Notes under the pieces: model-generated
Seen by the model: the letters and a program-made list of their open reading frames with translations, nothing else
What the model was told of the DNA's origin: nothing
The model's database searches: none
Program-made: the position numbers and the translations under genes
Assembly: GCA_032433595.1 (NCBI GenBank)
Contig: JASWJB010000036.1
Coordinates: 62,001 to 126,000, forward strand
Direction: 5' to 3'
Length of the DNA stretch: 64,000 bases
Source: Conoideocrella luteorostrata
Lineage: Eukaryota > Ascomycota > Sordariomycetes > Hypocreales > Clavicipitaceae
In this document: in pieces, positions 34,717-47,385 of the stretch
Numbering within the stretch: the stretch's first letter is position 1
Layout: every line of letters starts with the position of its first letter

Positions 34717-36006
34717 TCAATCTCGAGCAGCTTCACCATAATCGGTCGTTGTTGTTTGGCCGCTCGGACTCTTCAAGACTTTGTCCATAGTAACCAATAC
34801 CAGCCTTTCCGCCTTCCTCAGCTCATTGGCAAGTTCATTTTCCTTGTACTCTCCAGGCAACCACCATGGAGCTATATAGGTCAGCATCAACTCCAGCCAG
34901 TAGTTGCGAGTCCATAGTTCTTGCTCCAATGTTTTGACAGGCATAGCAATGCCATTTTCTTCTAGTCATTCCAGATATGCCATATATAGTGATTTAAGCC
35001 AATCGCCACCGTTCCCAACGTAGTCATTCAAGAACTCCTCCATCGGTAAGAAGAAGCCGGCGAATTCGAAGTCCACGATGCCAGTAATTCGCGGCGGCTG
35101 TCCCGATACAAGAATATTGCGAGGGGACAAATCATAATGGGTAAACACAAAGGAGCCAGAGTGATCTTCCAATAGTTCGGCCAATTTTAGTTGTGGTACC
35201 TGATGGTTGAGAAATTTTTGAAGAACCGGTACCAAGTGCCGATTTGAAGAATAAGTGTCAGTTGTGTCCAGCTCTCTCATCTCCTTCACCAAGCGTACTT
35301 TGTAGTACATGTTCAACGTGGTCAATGATTGCGATGGTTCGAAGCCTTCCCTTACAAGACCTTGCACAATAGGACCAACATGATTTCCTTCATTGGTTCC
35401 CTTATTTTCGTAACCAAGGCGCGGCTTGATGCTACCACAGCGAGGCTGCGAAGGAATTTTGCGACACCAAGCGGTAACAATGCCCGCCATCTGTCTCCCT
35501 AAATCGCGCTGGCTGTCGTCATCCAGCTCTGAAATCGGCACAGGATCTCCAAACACTCTGGATGTCAAAATCCATCCAACAAACTTGGAACGCTCATTGC
35601 CTGTATCTGAGGCAGCTATGGATGCCTGGCTTACTGTATAAGCCGTGTTGCAAGTAGCATACCGCCTGTCCTCGGACCAAGCGAGAACGCGTGGTGAAGG
35701 TACCTCAGGACATTATCTCTCCAACATCTGCAAGCATCCAATCTCATTTTGAACCTTTCTGCTGCCAATATATCGTCTATTGACCTTCAAGACAACATCT
35801 TCTTGAGTGCCACTGATGTGCTCGAGGTGCAGGAAATAAATGCGATTATTGAACGATTTCGATGAGGGGACAGCGGTAACATTAATAAGCTTGGATTGGG
35901 AAAAGCCAATGCCGATGATGACTTCTATCTCTGTGAGACATGTGTGCGCCAGCATTGGTTGATGCGGTGGCGTTTGCGGTCTGGAAATTTCCGTCTGGTT
36001 ATTCAT
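34717..36006 (-). pseudogene. Aminoglycoside phosphotransferase (APH)-like kinase with two in-frame stops
   Basis: A single minus-strand frame runs 36006-34717 (430 codons) and encodes an APH/choline-kinase-fold protein. Visible elements are an N-lobe (VVLKVNRRYIGSRKVQNEIG), the catalytic loop FTHYDLSPRNILVSG with the HxDxxxxN pattern, and the metal-binding segment GIVDFEFAG. The frame is broken twice without a shift. TAA at 35715-35713 falls in LER-stop-CPEVPSPRVLAW, where relatives usually have Tyr. TGA at 34968-34966 falls in YLE-stop-LEENGIAMPVKTLE. The 82 residues after TGA remain coding-like (RNYWLELMLTYIAPWWLPGE). TGA is followed by CTAG, the efficient readthrough context. Two stops favour a young pseudogene; readthrough of the second stop alone would not rescue the first. 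Confidence 0.65.
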
Positions 36007-38097
36007 GATGGTCGGATGGACCTTACAACAATCACGTAATGTCAGCGATGGTGATCATGAAATCTGTTTCTTCTATAGATCAAGTCGAAGCACAAAGTGC
36101 GTTTATGGATTTAGGGCAACTGTTGTTAAATATGGTGTCACAGCAATACATGTCTTCTGCAGGCAGGAATTATTTTGGGAGGACACTAGCACGTTAGAAG
36201 TTGACGGTGACTCATTCGGTGGCAAACTCACAGCGAATTGAATCCCTGTGCAGTTTCAGTGAGCTCTTTAAACTACTACACTTTGACTACGAATAGCATT
36301 TCTTTCCTGTAATGCGACAGTATTTGCCATTTCAGGGAGACATAAAATCAAGTCGTCTCAATGTAAGTGAGCATACATTACAACGGCAGGAACCAGACAT
36401 GTAGGCTCGGACCGGACCCTGGAAAAATCGGATGCAAGGGGCGTATAAAAGGTCATGATGTAAAGGGCTACAGGCTACAGGAGCGTTGTGCTTGCCTTAA
36501 AAAATCTACTTCATCTACTCACATTTGTTCGCATCTGTGCACAAAGAATCAGGGAGTGCACATGGGATCGAATGCATTGCGTTGCATGTGAAGAGCAGAT
36601 CTCGATGCCCCTCGTATACTTGGAGAGACATATCGCAGCGCGTCTGGGGATCATCTCTGTGTCAATTGTCCCGTTGACCACACCACGGACCATTATGCAT
36701 TGCGCAATGGCCATGTTACCGAATTAAGACTCATGCATCATCAAGGGGAAAGGGCGGCGAGTAAATACATGGGGCTTATCATTTGGTTCACCAACGATCG
36801 GGATGGTACCTCTCATCAAGTGTCATCTGCGACGGGGCCAAGCTCGAGGTGGTCCATCCCGCGAACTGGTTTCAACCACTTGGAGGCACCTAGCTCTTAA
36901 GTGAGGTGGTCAGATGTCAGGTTGCGAATGGTAAGAGATGAGATCTAACTGCTCCGTAGTTAATCAGCCACCATAAGCGGCATGGCGTCTGAACGGGTGC
37001 TATTCTCAGCGAAGGGGTGTAGGAACTCGCTTAGGTCAGGATCAACTGGTTTTGTGCAACGCATACTCAAGGTTGGGAATACAATGGTAACAAAAATATG
37101 AGTTGAGGAGCAAAAAGTCTTAACCCCAGTGAAGGGACGAGACTCTCTGTGCGGTATTGCACAAAATTGCATTGTACTCCGCATTGCGGAGAACTTATCG
37201 AGAGATATGGGGCAGATTCTTTAGCCCGCTATCGCATCTTGTTTTGCACTGCAGGAATGTCACGTCGCGGTTCATACTGTCTGTCAGGCCGCTGCCACCC
37301 GCCACCTTCGCTTGGCGTCATCCTTGCCGTTTTTGGCGGCGGAAAAACGGTCAGCAGACTTTTGCTGCGTCACTGAGCACTCACATGCATCTCCCAGTGC
37401 AGTTCAAGTGCACTTGATCCACCATTGTCAAATGATCCATCTCGACTCGACTCGCCGACCGCCTACGTCTATTGTATTACCTCGCCTGCACCTATGAGCT
37501 AACCAGACCCTACTCCGTACCGACCGTTCCATTTGATACGTTCCATTCAATTCCAAGCATGTATTGAAAGCTGGACCTGACCCCAGATCTGCCAAGCATC
37601 AAGCGAGATATCGCGGCCCGACTTCCTTCAACCTTATCTTACCTATCTTCTTCTGTTCCTCTTCTGCTACATACGGCATACGGATACGACGGACTCGTGC
37701 TTCTGCATACAACTGTCTCTGCGCATCGCATTTTCTTTTGTTCTTTGTTCTTCGTCTTTTTGTGGTCGGTGATTGTTCCGCCGAAAGTCTACCAGCGCAA
37801 CAGGTGCGTGACGAGCCAACCACGTTAGCCTCACCAATATATGACAACATTGTCTTATCATTGCCCAAACGTCGGTTCGACTCTAAGTCGAAAATTAGGC
37901 CTCGCATAGAACAATAAGTCTAGCCCGTGCAGCAATCTTCGTCTTTTCGAATCCTGGGGAGAGCACAGCACAGCACCTCTATCGAAGCACCTACAACTGC
38001 CAGGCTAGGATTGGAGATCATATCATGGATTGAATAGCGGCACTACGTCTGTCTTTACCGACCGCATATCGTATTTTGCGCACCGAGACGATTCAAA
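36007..38097. other. Intergenic region upstream of the patatin-type lipase
   Basis: No gene is supported in this 2-kb region. One exact TACTCCGTA lies at 37511-37519, and a related stem, CTCCGCATTGCGGAG, at about 37177-37191. From 37620 the sequence is pyrimidine-rich and is probably the transcribed leader of the lipase gene. Confidence 0.5.
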
Positions 38098-40585
38098 ATG
38101 GCAGATCTTCTCGTTCAAGCGCACAAGGCTCCTAGCCGACACGGGACAGAGCCCAAAACTGCCTCTCCTACCGAGACCAAGACGGAAAGGCTCTCAACAC
38201 ACGCATACAACGGTCGTACACTTCGGAAAGCTGTTTCAAGAACGCTAAGAGATGCGAACGATGCCATTCTCTCGTGGAAGGACGGCTTGACAGCTACCGA
38301 ACGTGAGCGTATTCGTTTACGAGATGAGAGGAAAAGTGTTCTCTCGGTTCATATGAAGGCAGTAAGTGATTCTGGAGGAGCATCAAAGCATTCTCCGTGT
38401 ACTAATTTGGCATGTCAAGGCCGAAACATATGCACAGTGGACTGCTGCTGCTTCCGAACTCGATACCCTTGACGGCAATGACAAGTGGAAGAAAGACACA
38501 ACGACTGGTGAATATGACTTTTTGCTCATACAAGAGCGCCTACGCGCTCTTGACGCAGCCCGACTCAATGGCGATATTCGGGCCATGATGCATCTCGTTC
38601 GGACCGAGTTGAGTCGCGACCTCGGAGGCATGAACAATGTGGATTTGTACCGCCATTCCTACGTTGGCACCAAGAAGCTTATAGAGCGCTACGTCGATTC
38701 AGCCATTCAAACTATCGACGCCCTTGTCTCACAAAGCGCAGTAAAACATCACAACATCGAGGTGAAGGATTTACTTGAAGCAATGTTGTTTTCACGACAA
38801 AGTTTCGGTCGTAGTGCTTTGTTGCTTTCAGGAGGAGGCACCTTTGGCATGACGCATATAGGCGTCCTGAAAGCACTGTTTGAACAGCAACTCCTGCCAC
38901 GTATTATATCCGGCGCCAGTGCAGGAAGTATCGTATGTGCAGTTATGTGTACCAAGACAGACGAAGAGATTCCTGGGCTCATCGCTGAATTTCCATATGG
39001 CGACTTGGCTGTGTTCGAGGAGGAAGATAGTAATGTTGGTGTTTTGGGACACTTGAGACGTCTGTTGACTGAGGGTAGCTGGTCCAACATTGAGAATCTC
39101 ACGAGAGTCATGCGCGGACTGATGGGGGACATGACTTTTCAGGAGGCCTACAACCGGACCCGTCGTATCCTCAATATTTGCGTGTCTACCGCCTCGATAT
39201 ACGAACTTCCCCGACTCCTCAACTACGTCACGGCCCCCAACGTCATGATTTGGTCGGCAGTTGCTGCGTCCTGTTCTCTCCCATTGGTTTACACGTCCTC
39301 TCCGTTGCTGGTTAAAGACCCGGTTACCGGCGAACATCACCCTTGGACACCGACACCGCAACACTTTATCGATGGATCTGTGGACAATGATTTGCCCATG
39401 ACCCGCTTATCCGAGATGTTCAATGTCAATCATTTCATAGTTTGTCAAGTGAACCCCCACGTCGTCCCATTCCTGTCGAAAGACGACGTGCTTTCAGAGA
39501 ACAATAGATCCCAAAAAGCCAGTACCCCACGATCTGACGATGTTGATTGGGCTTACACGCTAAGTACGCTGGCTAGAGAAGAAGCTCTACATCGACTTCA
39601 ATTTATGGCCGAGCTGGGCATCTTTCCCAACCTCATGACAAAGTGTCGAGCGATACTCAGTCAAAAATACTCAGGTGACATTACCATTTTGCCGGAAATT
39701 GCCATGAACGATTTACCCAGACTACTCAGTAATCCTACCGTGGATTTCATGTTGCGATCTTGCATCGTTGGCGAACGAGCCACTTGGCCGCGGCTGAGTC
39801 GAATCCGTGACCGGTGCGCTATCGAGCTTGCTCTTGATCGTGCAGTTCATAGTCTTCGCACTCGGGTTGTCTTCTCCGAGAGCCAACGAAATTTGCGAGC
39901 CATGAGCACTGGAATGGGCAACATGCACGTTAACATGATGCCTACAATTGCGTCGCAGTCTCCAACAGCCGCAGCTGTTGCTGGACATTCTGCCGCTAGC
40001 ACTGGCCAGGTCCGCAGACGTCGCCGATCCGGTGGTAGCGTCCAAACATTACCGGACGGGTGCATAGCTTTGGATATGGTCATTACTGATGAAGAGACTG
40101 CCGCTGAAGAACGCGACGAGCTGTTATCCCGTGGTCAAACCAGCAGCCATTCGCCCACAACTCATCGCAAGCCTCGCCTCAAACGATCAAGTAAGAGTGT
40201 GATCAATGTACCTCAGCACAAGGCACTTCCAACTTCTGCATCCACACAACACTTTAATGCCATACCGGAGTTCAACTTCTCCCGGCCACTTCGCAAAGCT
40301 GGCAGTAAATCCAGTCTGGTACGACCGAGTTCAAGCAGCCACGGAGAAGTGAGGCACATGGCATCAACGTTGTGGTCTGAGCAAATGGATAGGCTAGCTC
40401 GAGGAGAGGCCACATCTCCTACGGATGATATGGAAACCAGTGAGCTAGAACACTCGAGCGACGAAGATGCTGAGCAGGCCACCGAGGAGAGTGACCCGGA
40501 CCCGTACGACTCGTCTGTCCGAAATTTATCCATGGATAAAGCAAGACGAAACGAGCACAAAAGAGTAGGATCTCAGAATACCTAG
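38098..40585 (+). CDS. Patatin-like phospholipase / triacylglycerol lipase (Tgl3/4/5 type)
   Basis: This is a lipid-droplet type lipase that releases fatty acids from triacylglycerol and may carry acyltransferase activity. Exons are 38098-38361 and 38420-40585, with a 58-nt intron and 809 residues. A DUF3336-like N-terminal region (TYAQWTAAASELD, YDFLLIQERLRALD) precedes the patatin domain. The oxyanion loop is LSGGGTFGMTHIGVLKAL, the nucleophile elbow GASAGS (Ser255), and the dyad Asp lies in FIDGSVDNDLP. The tail from about residue 590 is Ser/Arg-rich and disordered, typical of phosphoregulated Tgl4/5 proteins. Splicing is phase 0, joining VHMKA to AETYAQW. A start at 38098 is supported by the in-frame context and by the intron. 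Confidence 0.92.
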
Positions 40586-40915
40586 GAACAAGGAGCGATC
40601 CAGGAACACCGCGCAATTAGAGTTCAGCTTGGACGTTTCATCTTCTAGACCCGCACAGCCGCAAATACTAAATATTTATATATACACATACATAGCCTGT
40701 TGTACTTTACGCAATTATCATAATACACTTAATTTAGGGGACACAACACATGGCCCGGAACTTTTATAAACATCTATGGAATACACAATGCTGTTAGAAA
40801 AGTGAAACCTGGTGATATTTCCCTCTTTCGTTTATGTAGGAAGAACCCTAGGCTGGGCGGGAAACTTCAACATGAACATTGATATACGAACATAACTTCA
40901 AAACGGATATACCTC
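40586..40915. other. Short intergenic interval before the tRNA
   Basis: This is an AT-rich 3' flank of the lipase gene with TATATATA-like sequence near 40675. No other feature was seen. Confidence 0.5.
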
Positions 40916-41008
40916 GGCCGCGTGGCCTAATGGCTAAGGCGCTAGATTTCGGTTCTCCAGGTCATCCGAGCCCTCTAGAGATTCCAGGTTCGACTCCTGG
41001 CGTGGTCG
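40916..41008 (+). tRNA. tRNA-Arg (anticodon TCG) with a 20-nt intron
   Basis: A full cloverleaf can be drawn. The acceptor stem GGCCGCG (40916-40922) pairs with CGTGGTC (41001-41007) with two G-T wobbles; the discriminator is G41008. D stem GCC/GGC lies at 40925-40927 and 40938-40940. Anticodon stem CTAGA (40942-40946) pairs with TCTAG (40974-40978). The anticodon is T40949-C40950-G40951, with an intron at 40953-40972 after position 37, the canonical eukaryotic place. T arm CCAGG-TTCGACT-CCTGG is at 40984-41000. It is followed by seven T residues, an RNA polymerase III terminator. It decodes CGA arginine codons. Confidence 0.93.
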
Positions 41009-41015
41009 TTTTTTT
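41009..41015 (+). terminator. RNA polymerase III terminator of the tRNA-Arg gene
   Basis: Seven consecutive T residues directly follow the discriminator base, the standard polymerase III stop signal. Confidence 0.85.
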
Positions 41016-42630
41016 ATCACCCCTAGATAGCAATTTAGAGGGGTGTATTCCTATCTTTTTTGCAGCACTCAGCTTCATGTGCTGTGAGTATGCGGGGGGG
41101 GTTGTTACTTAAGCTCCAGTAATTACAGTTCCACGAACAGGCTGCATAATCAATATGCTTCTGGAAATTAATAATGATAATTAGAACCTTAGACTAGCAA
41201 ATGCAATAATTTCTCTAACCACTGTAAAGTCATAGAAATATATCATTGTGAGTGTATTCAAGAGACGTTTTTCGCCACCGGCTACTCTGTACCATTGCAA
41301 ACCATAGAGTCTGCCTGCCCCTTTGGTTCTAACTAGACCTTGCCGAAGTTATACGTAGGCATGGAATTCGGACGTCAAAATAGAATCACGGGTCATCGGA
41401 ATTGACTGTCCTGTTGACGACGGATGCTTAAAGGAGGAAACCAAAGTAGGGGAAGCATTGGTTGTTGCTTACTACCCTTGTATTGTCCTTTGGTTTGCGG
41501 TTACCCCATAAATGCCCCGATGTTCAAAGAAATACCGACACAGCTGTATGATTTATCACAAAGCGAAGCCAAGCATGTCTCAGTCTCAATGGCATCATCG
41601 AGACAAGCCGGCACTCGCGGGAGGTCGGAGCCGAATTGCGTGCTTCTCTTGTGCAGAACGATGTGCGCCGACGAGCCGGGACAAATCATCAACCCATCTC
41701 GCGCGTAGTAGCTAACCAGAGCAACCCATTCTGGGAAGAAGCGTAAATCCGGCCCATTGCGTCAGCGAAGCTCGAATGGCAAAATCGATAGAGGTGGACC
41801 AATAAGGTTTTTGGAGAAGCACGCCATCGATTTTGGTGCGAGTTGGCTTTCAGGGTCCTTTGGATTGGGGTGCCAGATGTGACGGGCGTTCATCTTGGAG
41901 GAAGCAATCAATCAATCATAATCGGTCTTGATGGGATACCGAGATGAGAGCTACAAAGCTGAATTCTTTGTAAATGAGTAATTCTATCAAAACAGGAACA
42001 CATAAATGTTTTCCCTCACTTTTCAACCCAAGATAACCCTTAAATTGCTGCAGCTGAAAACAATGTACTGCATTTGGAGGGGTAAGGAAGATCGAGGTGA
42101 GGGGGAGGGGCCAACAAGGTCAGAGTCGTCCCCACCATTACTTTGTGGGTTGCGGGCAGCTTGCGTCCGGTGCAATACTAATATCGTATTAATAGTTTCA
42201 TTTAATCCATCAGAATCACGGCCGGTGGCCTTTGGAGAGAAAAAAATTATAAGAGAGACATAAGTGTTCAAGGATTTGTCGGGGCAAGCTGGTAATAAGT
42301 GAGAGAGAATCCTGTACGTTGTAGGCTGTATTATTACGTCTAGTGATTTGGGGGGGATGGAAGCAATACTAACAGTCTGGGCATGTGGGTATGGCATCGC
42401 ATATGGGCACACATTGCGACATCGAGCAGTGACAAAGGCTGTTTTCTAGTGCTCTTCCCGGACACGCATGTATATAAGGTGTTTCCGGCGTCCACTTGGT
42501 CGTCGATTCTCCGATTCTTTACCCTTCTTTCTACTCCGTATTCCACCCACTCCATCGACAAGCTGGAACTTATATCCTTGCAAACAACACCATTGCACAC
42601 ATACTTCTTAGTCCCAAACAACCATCAAAA
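41016..42630. other. Intergenic region and promoter of the peroxiredoxin gene
   Basis: I see no supported protein or RNA gene between the tRNA and the peroxiredoxin. One exact TACTCCGTA motif lies at 42532-42540 inside the C/T-rich leader of the peroxiredoxin gene. Confidence 0.5.
42471..42477 (+). promoter_or_regulatory. TATA box of the peroxiredoxin gene
   Basis: TATATAA lies 160 bases upstream of the ATG and is followed by a C/T-rich tract at about 42510-42550. This is the layout of strongly expressed fungal genes. Confidence 0.55.
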
Positions 42631-43413
42631 ATGTCCAGCCCTCTTCGTCTCGGCTCCAAGGCCCCCGACTTCACTGCTGACAGTAACATCGGCAAGGTTG
42701 ATTTCCACAAGCATATCGAGGGAGGCTGGGCCATTCTCTTCTCCCACCCTCAAGATTTCACTCCTGTCTGCACTACCGAGCTGGGTGCCTTTGCTAAGCT
42801 CGAGCCTGAGTTCACCAAGCGCGGCGTCAAGCTGCTCGGTTTGTCGGCCGACACTACCGATAGCCATGCTACCTGGATCAAAGACATTGCCGAGGTCACT
42901 GGCGGCAACGTTCAGTTCCCCATCATTGCTGACCCCGACCGTGTTGTGGCTAACCTGTACGACATGTGAGTACCTTTCCGTCTAACTTCGCCAAATTGCA
43001 CTGTTTGTCCTATTACGCAATCTTTGGCACCACTGGTGTGTACAAAAAAGAGTTGATTAACTAACAAAACACCTTCTCCCCTTCGCAGGATCGACTACCA
43101 GGACCCCACTAATATCGACAGAAACTCTCTGCCTCTCACCATTCGATCTGTCTTCTTCATTGACCCCAAGAAGATCATCCGCACCATCCTCTCCTATCCT
43201 GCCTCCACTGGTCGCAATGCCGCTGAGGTCCTCCGTATCGTCGACTCCCTCCAGACCGGTGACAAGTACAAGATCGCCACCCCTATAGACTGGGTTCCCG
43301 GTCAAGATGTCATTGTTGCCAACAGCGTCAAGGCGGTCGAGGCTAAGGAGCTCTTCCCCAACCACCGTGTCATCAAGCCTTACCTCCGATACACTGCTCT
43401 TCCTCAGATCTAA
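42631..43413 (+). CDS. 1-Cys peroxiredoxin (Prx6/yeast Prx1 family)
   Basis: This thiol peroxidase reduces hydrogen peroxide and lipid hydroperoxides. Exons are 42631-42965 and 43089-43413 with a 123-nt intron, 219 residues. The peroxidatic Cys47 is in DFTPVCTTEL, with the conserved P-x3-T-x2-C pattern, at the same number as in human PRDX6. The Prx6 C-terminal domain is present (IDWVPGQDVIVANSVKAVEA and LRYTALPQI), and no resolving-Cys motif of 2-Cys enzymes is seen. Codon choice is strongly C-biased at third positions and the ATG context CATCAAAAATG is optimal, both signs of high expression. There is no obvious mitochondrial presequence, so a cytosolic location is likely. The junction restores LYDMIDYQDPTN. 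Confidence 0.95.
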
Positions 43414-46400
43414 GATGTATGTGGAGACACGTATTGAAGTTTAGTGCGTGGCTAAGCGAAGAGCAGGCGAATAAATGTAGCAAGCAATAAGCCACTTTCA
43501 TCATGTATAGGAATTCAGAAACCTTGTTAGGAGGATGCCTTACTATTTCCCTTTCGGCGATTGAAGGACGACGTCTCCGGAAGTCGTCGTATTCACCGTC
43601 AAAATGTTGGATGGGAAAATATGACGGGAGACATCAGGGCAAAATAAATTGGACAGTCGCTCCGGAAGTCGCAAATCACTTCGGGCCACGAATAATGATG
43701 GGTCAATCTACTAGCCAAGGCTGAACAAGCCCCAATACCAATTTTTTCTTTTAAAAAAAAACTATCTCACCACCCTCTCAAATCTGGCCACGTCAGCCTT
43801 TTATTATCAAAAGCCGTCCATAATAAAAGTACCTGTCCAAGTGTTTTGTTTCATCCCATGTGCTTGCTCGCTGCTAAATTGCTCAGTCGCTGGGAAGAGC
43901 TAGATGCAGGTACCGGCGAGTTGGATCGCGACCTAGAAAAATGACGCGACTGCCCCTCCTTTGAATATGCTCTTGCCCCGCGTTTCAAATTTTCGTAGCT
44001 GCCAAGCCATGTTTATCCGTTGATACCTACCTGTAGTAGCAGTGTCAGCACAGCGACATCTCAGGGGTCATGCTCCTTCCTCGCAATATTTGCATTATGG
44101 TTGATGACTTTGCCGACGCCATAGACCGAATTCAATTCGGCATTAACGCAATGTACTAACAAATGGCGCATGCATGCAGGTAGTCATGTTATGATGCGTC
44201 ACAGTCGATCATGGCTGATTCATACAAGCCAACGTTACGCCACGGAGAGGATACGAAGCCTCCGAGAAAGAGCTCATACTTGAAAACAGCGTGGCATAAC
44301 TGGCCCTGGCCGCCAATGATCTGCATATCCATATAACGCGCCGGCCCTTCTCACGAACCCTGCTTGCGCAACAACAAGCACAAGGTGCCGAGCCAAAAAA
44401 AAAAAGGATAAATAAATGAACGAAACACCTTCTTTCGATTGGGCGCTCGAATGCTGGTCCTTGCTCATGTCCTGCAATTGCAATAAACCGCGTCTTATGT
44501 CTCATGATAAGTGTATTTATGTAGTCATGTCGCTGCCTGGTCTTGGTATTCCGCACCGTATCGATCTGAGCACATGCCCAATTATGCCGATCTTTACAAA
44601 ACCCGCGAATGGGGAGAACACACAATGCAAATGCTGTCGAAGCCTCGTGTAAATGTTATGTTCATTTTTCCGCACCAAGTTCCTACTTTAACCCTTGTGC
44701 CATTTCTATGTATGGAATCTGCTATTTGTATGGACATTATTTGACCAGAGCGCTGACAGTGGGTGAATGCAGGGCTTGAAAGCGGAAAACTGGAGCCCTG
44801 GACTAGTGAATGGATGGCTCTTCCTTCCTTCCTTCCTTCCTTGTGCCTTCTTCTCCTTCTTTCCTTCCATGTGTGGCATCCTGCCAGGTGCCGACCCCTG
44901 CACGTGCAGAGCACCTAGTTTCCCCTCACACAGCCCGTGCCTGTGCCGGTGCCATATGCGCAGAGCATGATAAACAAGGTGTGCTGTTTCGGTCTCCAAT
45001 GTTGCTCCATGCGCATACTAGTAGCACGGACTCTCGAGTCGTACAATAATAGCGTCTGCGTGCTGTCCTACGCACCAAGGCATGAAAGTGTTTATCCGAG
45101 GACGTCGTATTACTCCTGTACGTGGTATAACGTGGTCTGCGGTACTTTTTTTTTCTGCATGCCGCATACCTGTCTGTTAGTCGTCCTGCAGGCCAGGATC
45201 AAAAGCCACTTACCGCTGAATGGCTCCTTGTCTCTTCTGCACGTGTTAGGCGTCACACCCTTGCCAATAACTCAACCTCATCAATTTCATCGTTTTTCTA
45301 TTTTTCCTCCGGGTTCTCTCCCTCACTCCGTTCGTGATCGTCGCCAGGGAACCATTTTGCATGCTGCCTTGGTTCACCAGTGGGATTAACAACCGGTATG
45401 TAGCCGTCGCTTTCCAAATCTCGTCACATTCAACACTATTCACTTGTGTCGAGATTATACATCATGCTTCTCCTTGGACCGCACTTGGTCCATATATCTC
45501 CAGAGCTAGTAACTGAGCAAGCCCATCCCCATTTATCGAGCCTTGGGAGCCTTGAGAGCCCCTCTTTCATTCAACCAAGCGCCGTCTGTGCGTTTTTCTG
45601 CGATAATCAATTGAGCGCGGGTCAGTAAGGAGCCAGAACCCGGCCAGAACCCAGCCAGAATGCATTGAGCCAACCCGTGGATCAGCGAGGCTGCGCCAAA
45701 TTCTTTACTTCCCCGTCCCCTACCTTGCACCTGTCCCAGCTGTTGCGCGACCATGTTATTGTTGAGTTAATGCCTTTATTTTTTGGTGCGTTTCCGATGA
45801 ATCTGACTTGTCGGCTGACTTGCCGGAGAAGGTTACCGTTGCCCTTCAGCTTGGCACTGTTGTATAGTATCCATTCGTTAGACGCCTCATCCAAGGGAAG
45901 ATCGCCGTAACCCTGCCATACGATAATATTTTCTACTAGTATTCGAGTCGTGTCCTTTGCCAAAGAGCGTGCCCCAAGTGGCCCCTCTTTACTTTCGCAG
46001 CCGCCTAGGCGTTTACAACGACCTAAGCAAGAAGAGAGTACCGAGCACAGAGAGTGGCCTGTAAATTGGATTAGCCGCCCCAACGCAAAGCGTAAATCCA
46101 CGGGGAAAACTTCGTCTGCTCTTGCTCTTCACTGACATAATTTGTCCGTTCTTGAATGCCAAGCATCCCTCGGCTACATATCACGACTCAAATCAATCGC
46201 GACTCGAGTCGGGCCACTACTGATAATATAGAAAAGCATTGCCCCACGACGTCAGACACACCCGAGCACCAGCAAGGGCACAGACATCGACCTGCGTCTT
46301 GCTCGACTCTCACGGTCGAAACGGATCCAGCCACCGCACCGCCGCGCACCCGGTCTGCGTCTGAACAGGCCTCTCCCCCGTGGTCCCAGCAGAACCTAGC

Positions 46401-47385
46401 CACCGTCTCGGACGATTGTCCATGTTGGTGGTCATTTTTCTCCGTTCGCACTCCAACCAGCGCAAACAACCAACGCCATCCACCCTCACACAAGCCTTAT
46501 TCTCTCTCGCTTGTTTGCTCGCGACTCCCTCTAATATCCCCGGAGGATTGACAAACCTCGGTGCATCCCCAGCCTCATAGTTTCCCACCCTCTGGACCTT
46601 CAAACTACTGCATGTACGTGCCACATATTCGTTGTTCAATGTCACGCGGCCCGCAGCCCCCAGCCGATGTACCTGTGAGCCAAGCGACCAGGTTCTAGGA
46701 ACCTGGACCAGCTTTATCTCATTTCGACTTTGGCTTCCTGGGTGCTGGTGCTGTCAATTTTGTCTGTTTCCTCCTATCATTTCTAACTGTCCGTGTCCCC
46801 ATCTATCAAACCGTTGCCATCATCAATTACGCCTGTCAGTTTTTATTGTGGTCCCTTTTAATTCCAAGCAACTCACTGTCATGTTCAATGTCTTGTCATG
46901 ATGTGCAACCCTTGTCACTATCTTGAACATCATCAGTCCTGATATCCCGCAAGCCTAGAAGTGTCCCCCTGCCCGAAGCCCAACCTTTGGTGACAGCTTC
47001 ACTTCTCATTTTGCTGAAGTCCTCAGCATTGGCCAAGTTCAAGTTGCCCTGTGCTAGCTATAACTCGGTAACCTGATTTATAGGTCTTGCCTAAAGCCTT
47101 TTAATCAAATGTCTCCTTAGCATCAGATTAATGTTCCCTGTCTACTGTCTATTGGAGATCTAAAAGTCTGCCGGACGATCAAGGCAAACGAACATATTTG
47201 GCAATATCGAGAGAATCTTGCGAGAAACATCCCGAACAACCGTAACAATAGCCACATGTCTGAACTCATCCAGCCCCTTTTAACCCTCACATCACAAACC
47301 CTATCGAGCAGGACATCTGTGCAGCTCATACCACGTCTTGCCGTTTTGGCAGTACTATCTTAACGCTGCTTGGAATAACATTAGT
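43414..47385. other. Long intergenic region / probable long leader of the kelch gene
   Basis: About 4 kb without a supported gene. It contains a (TTCC) microsatellite (44821-44842), a short repeat of GCCAGAACCC (45630-45660) and C/T-rich tracts. Below about 46100 the sequence is C/T-rich with many short ATG-started frames, consistent with a long 5' leader and uORFs for the kelch/BTB gene. I cannot place its transcription start. Confidence 0.45.
44821..44842. repeat. (TTCC)n microsatellite
   Basis: Five tandem TTCC units with a related C/T-rich continuation. It lies in non-coding sequence. Confidence 0.8.
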
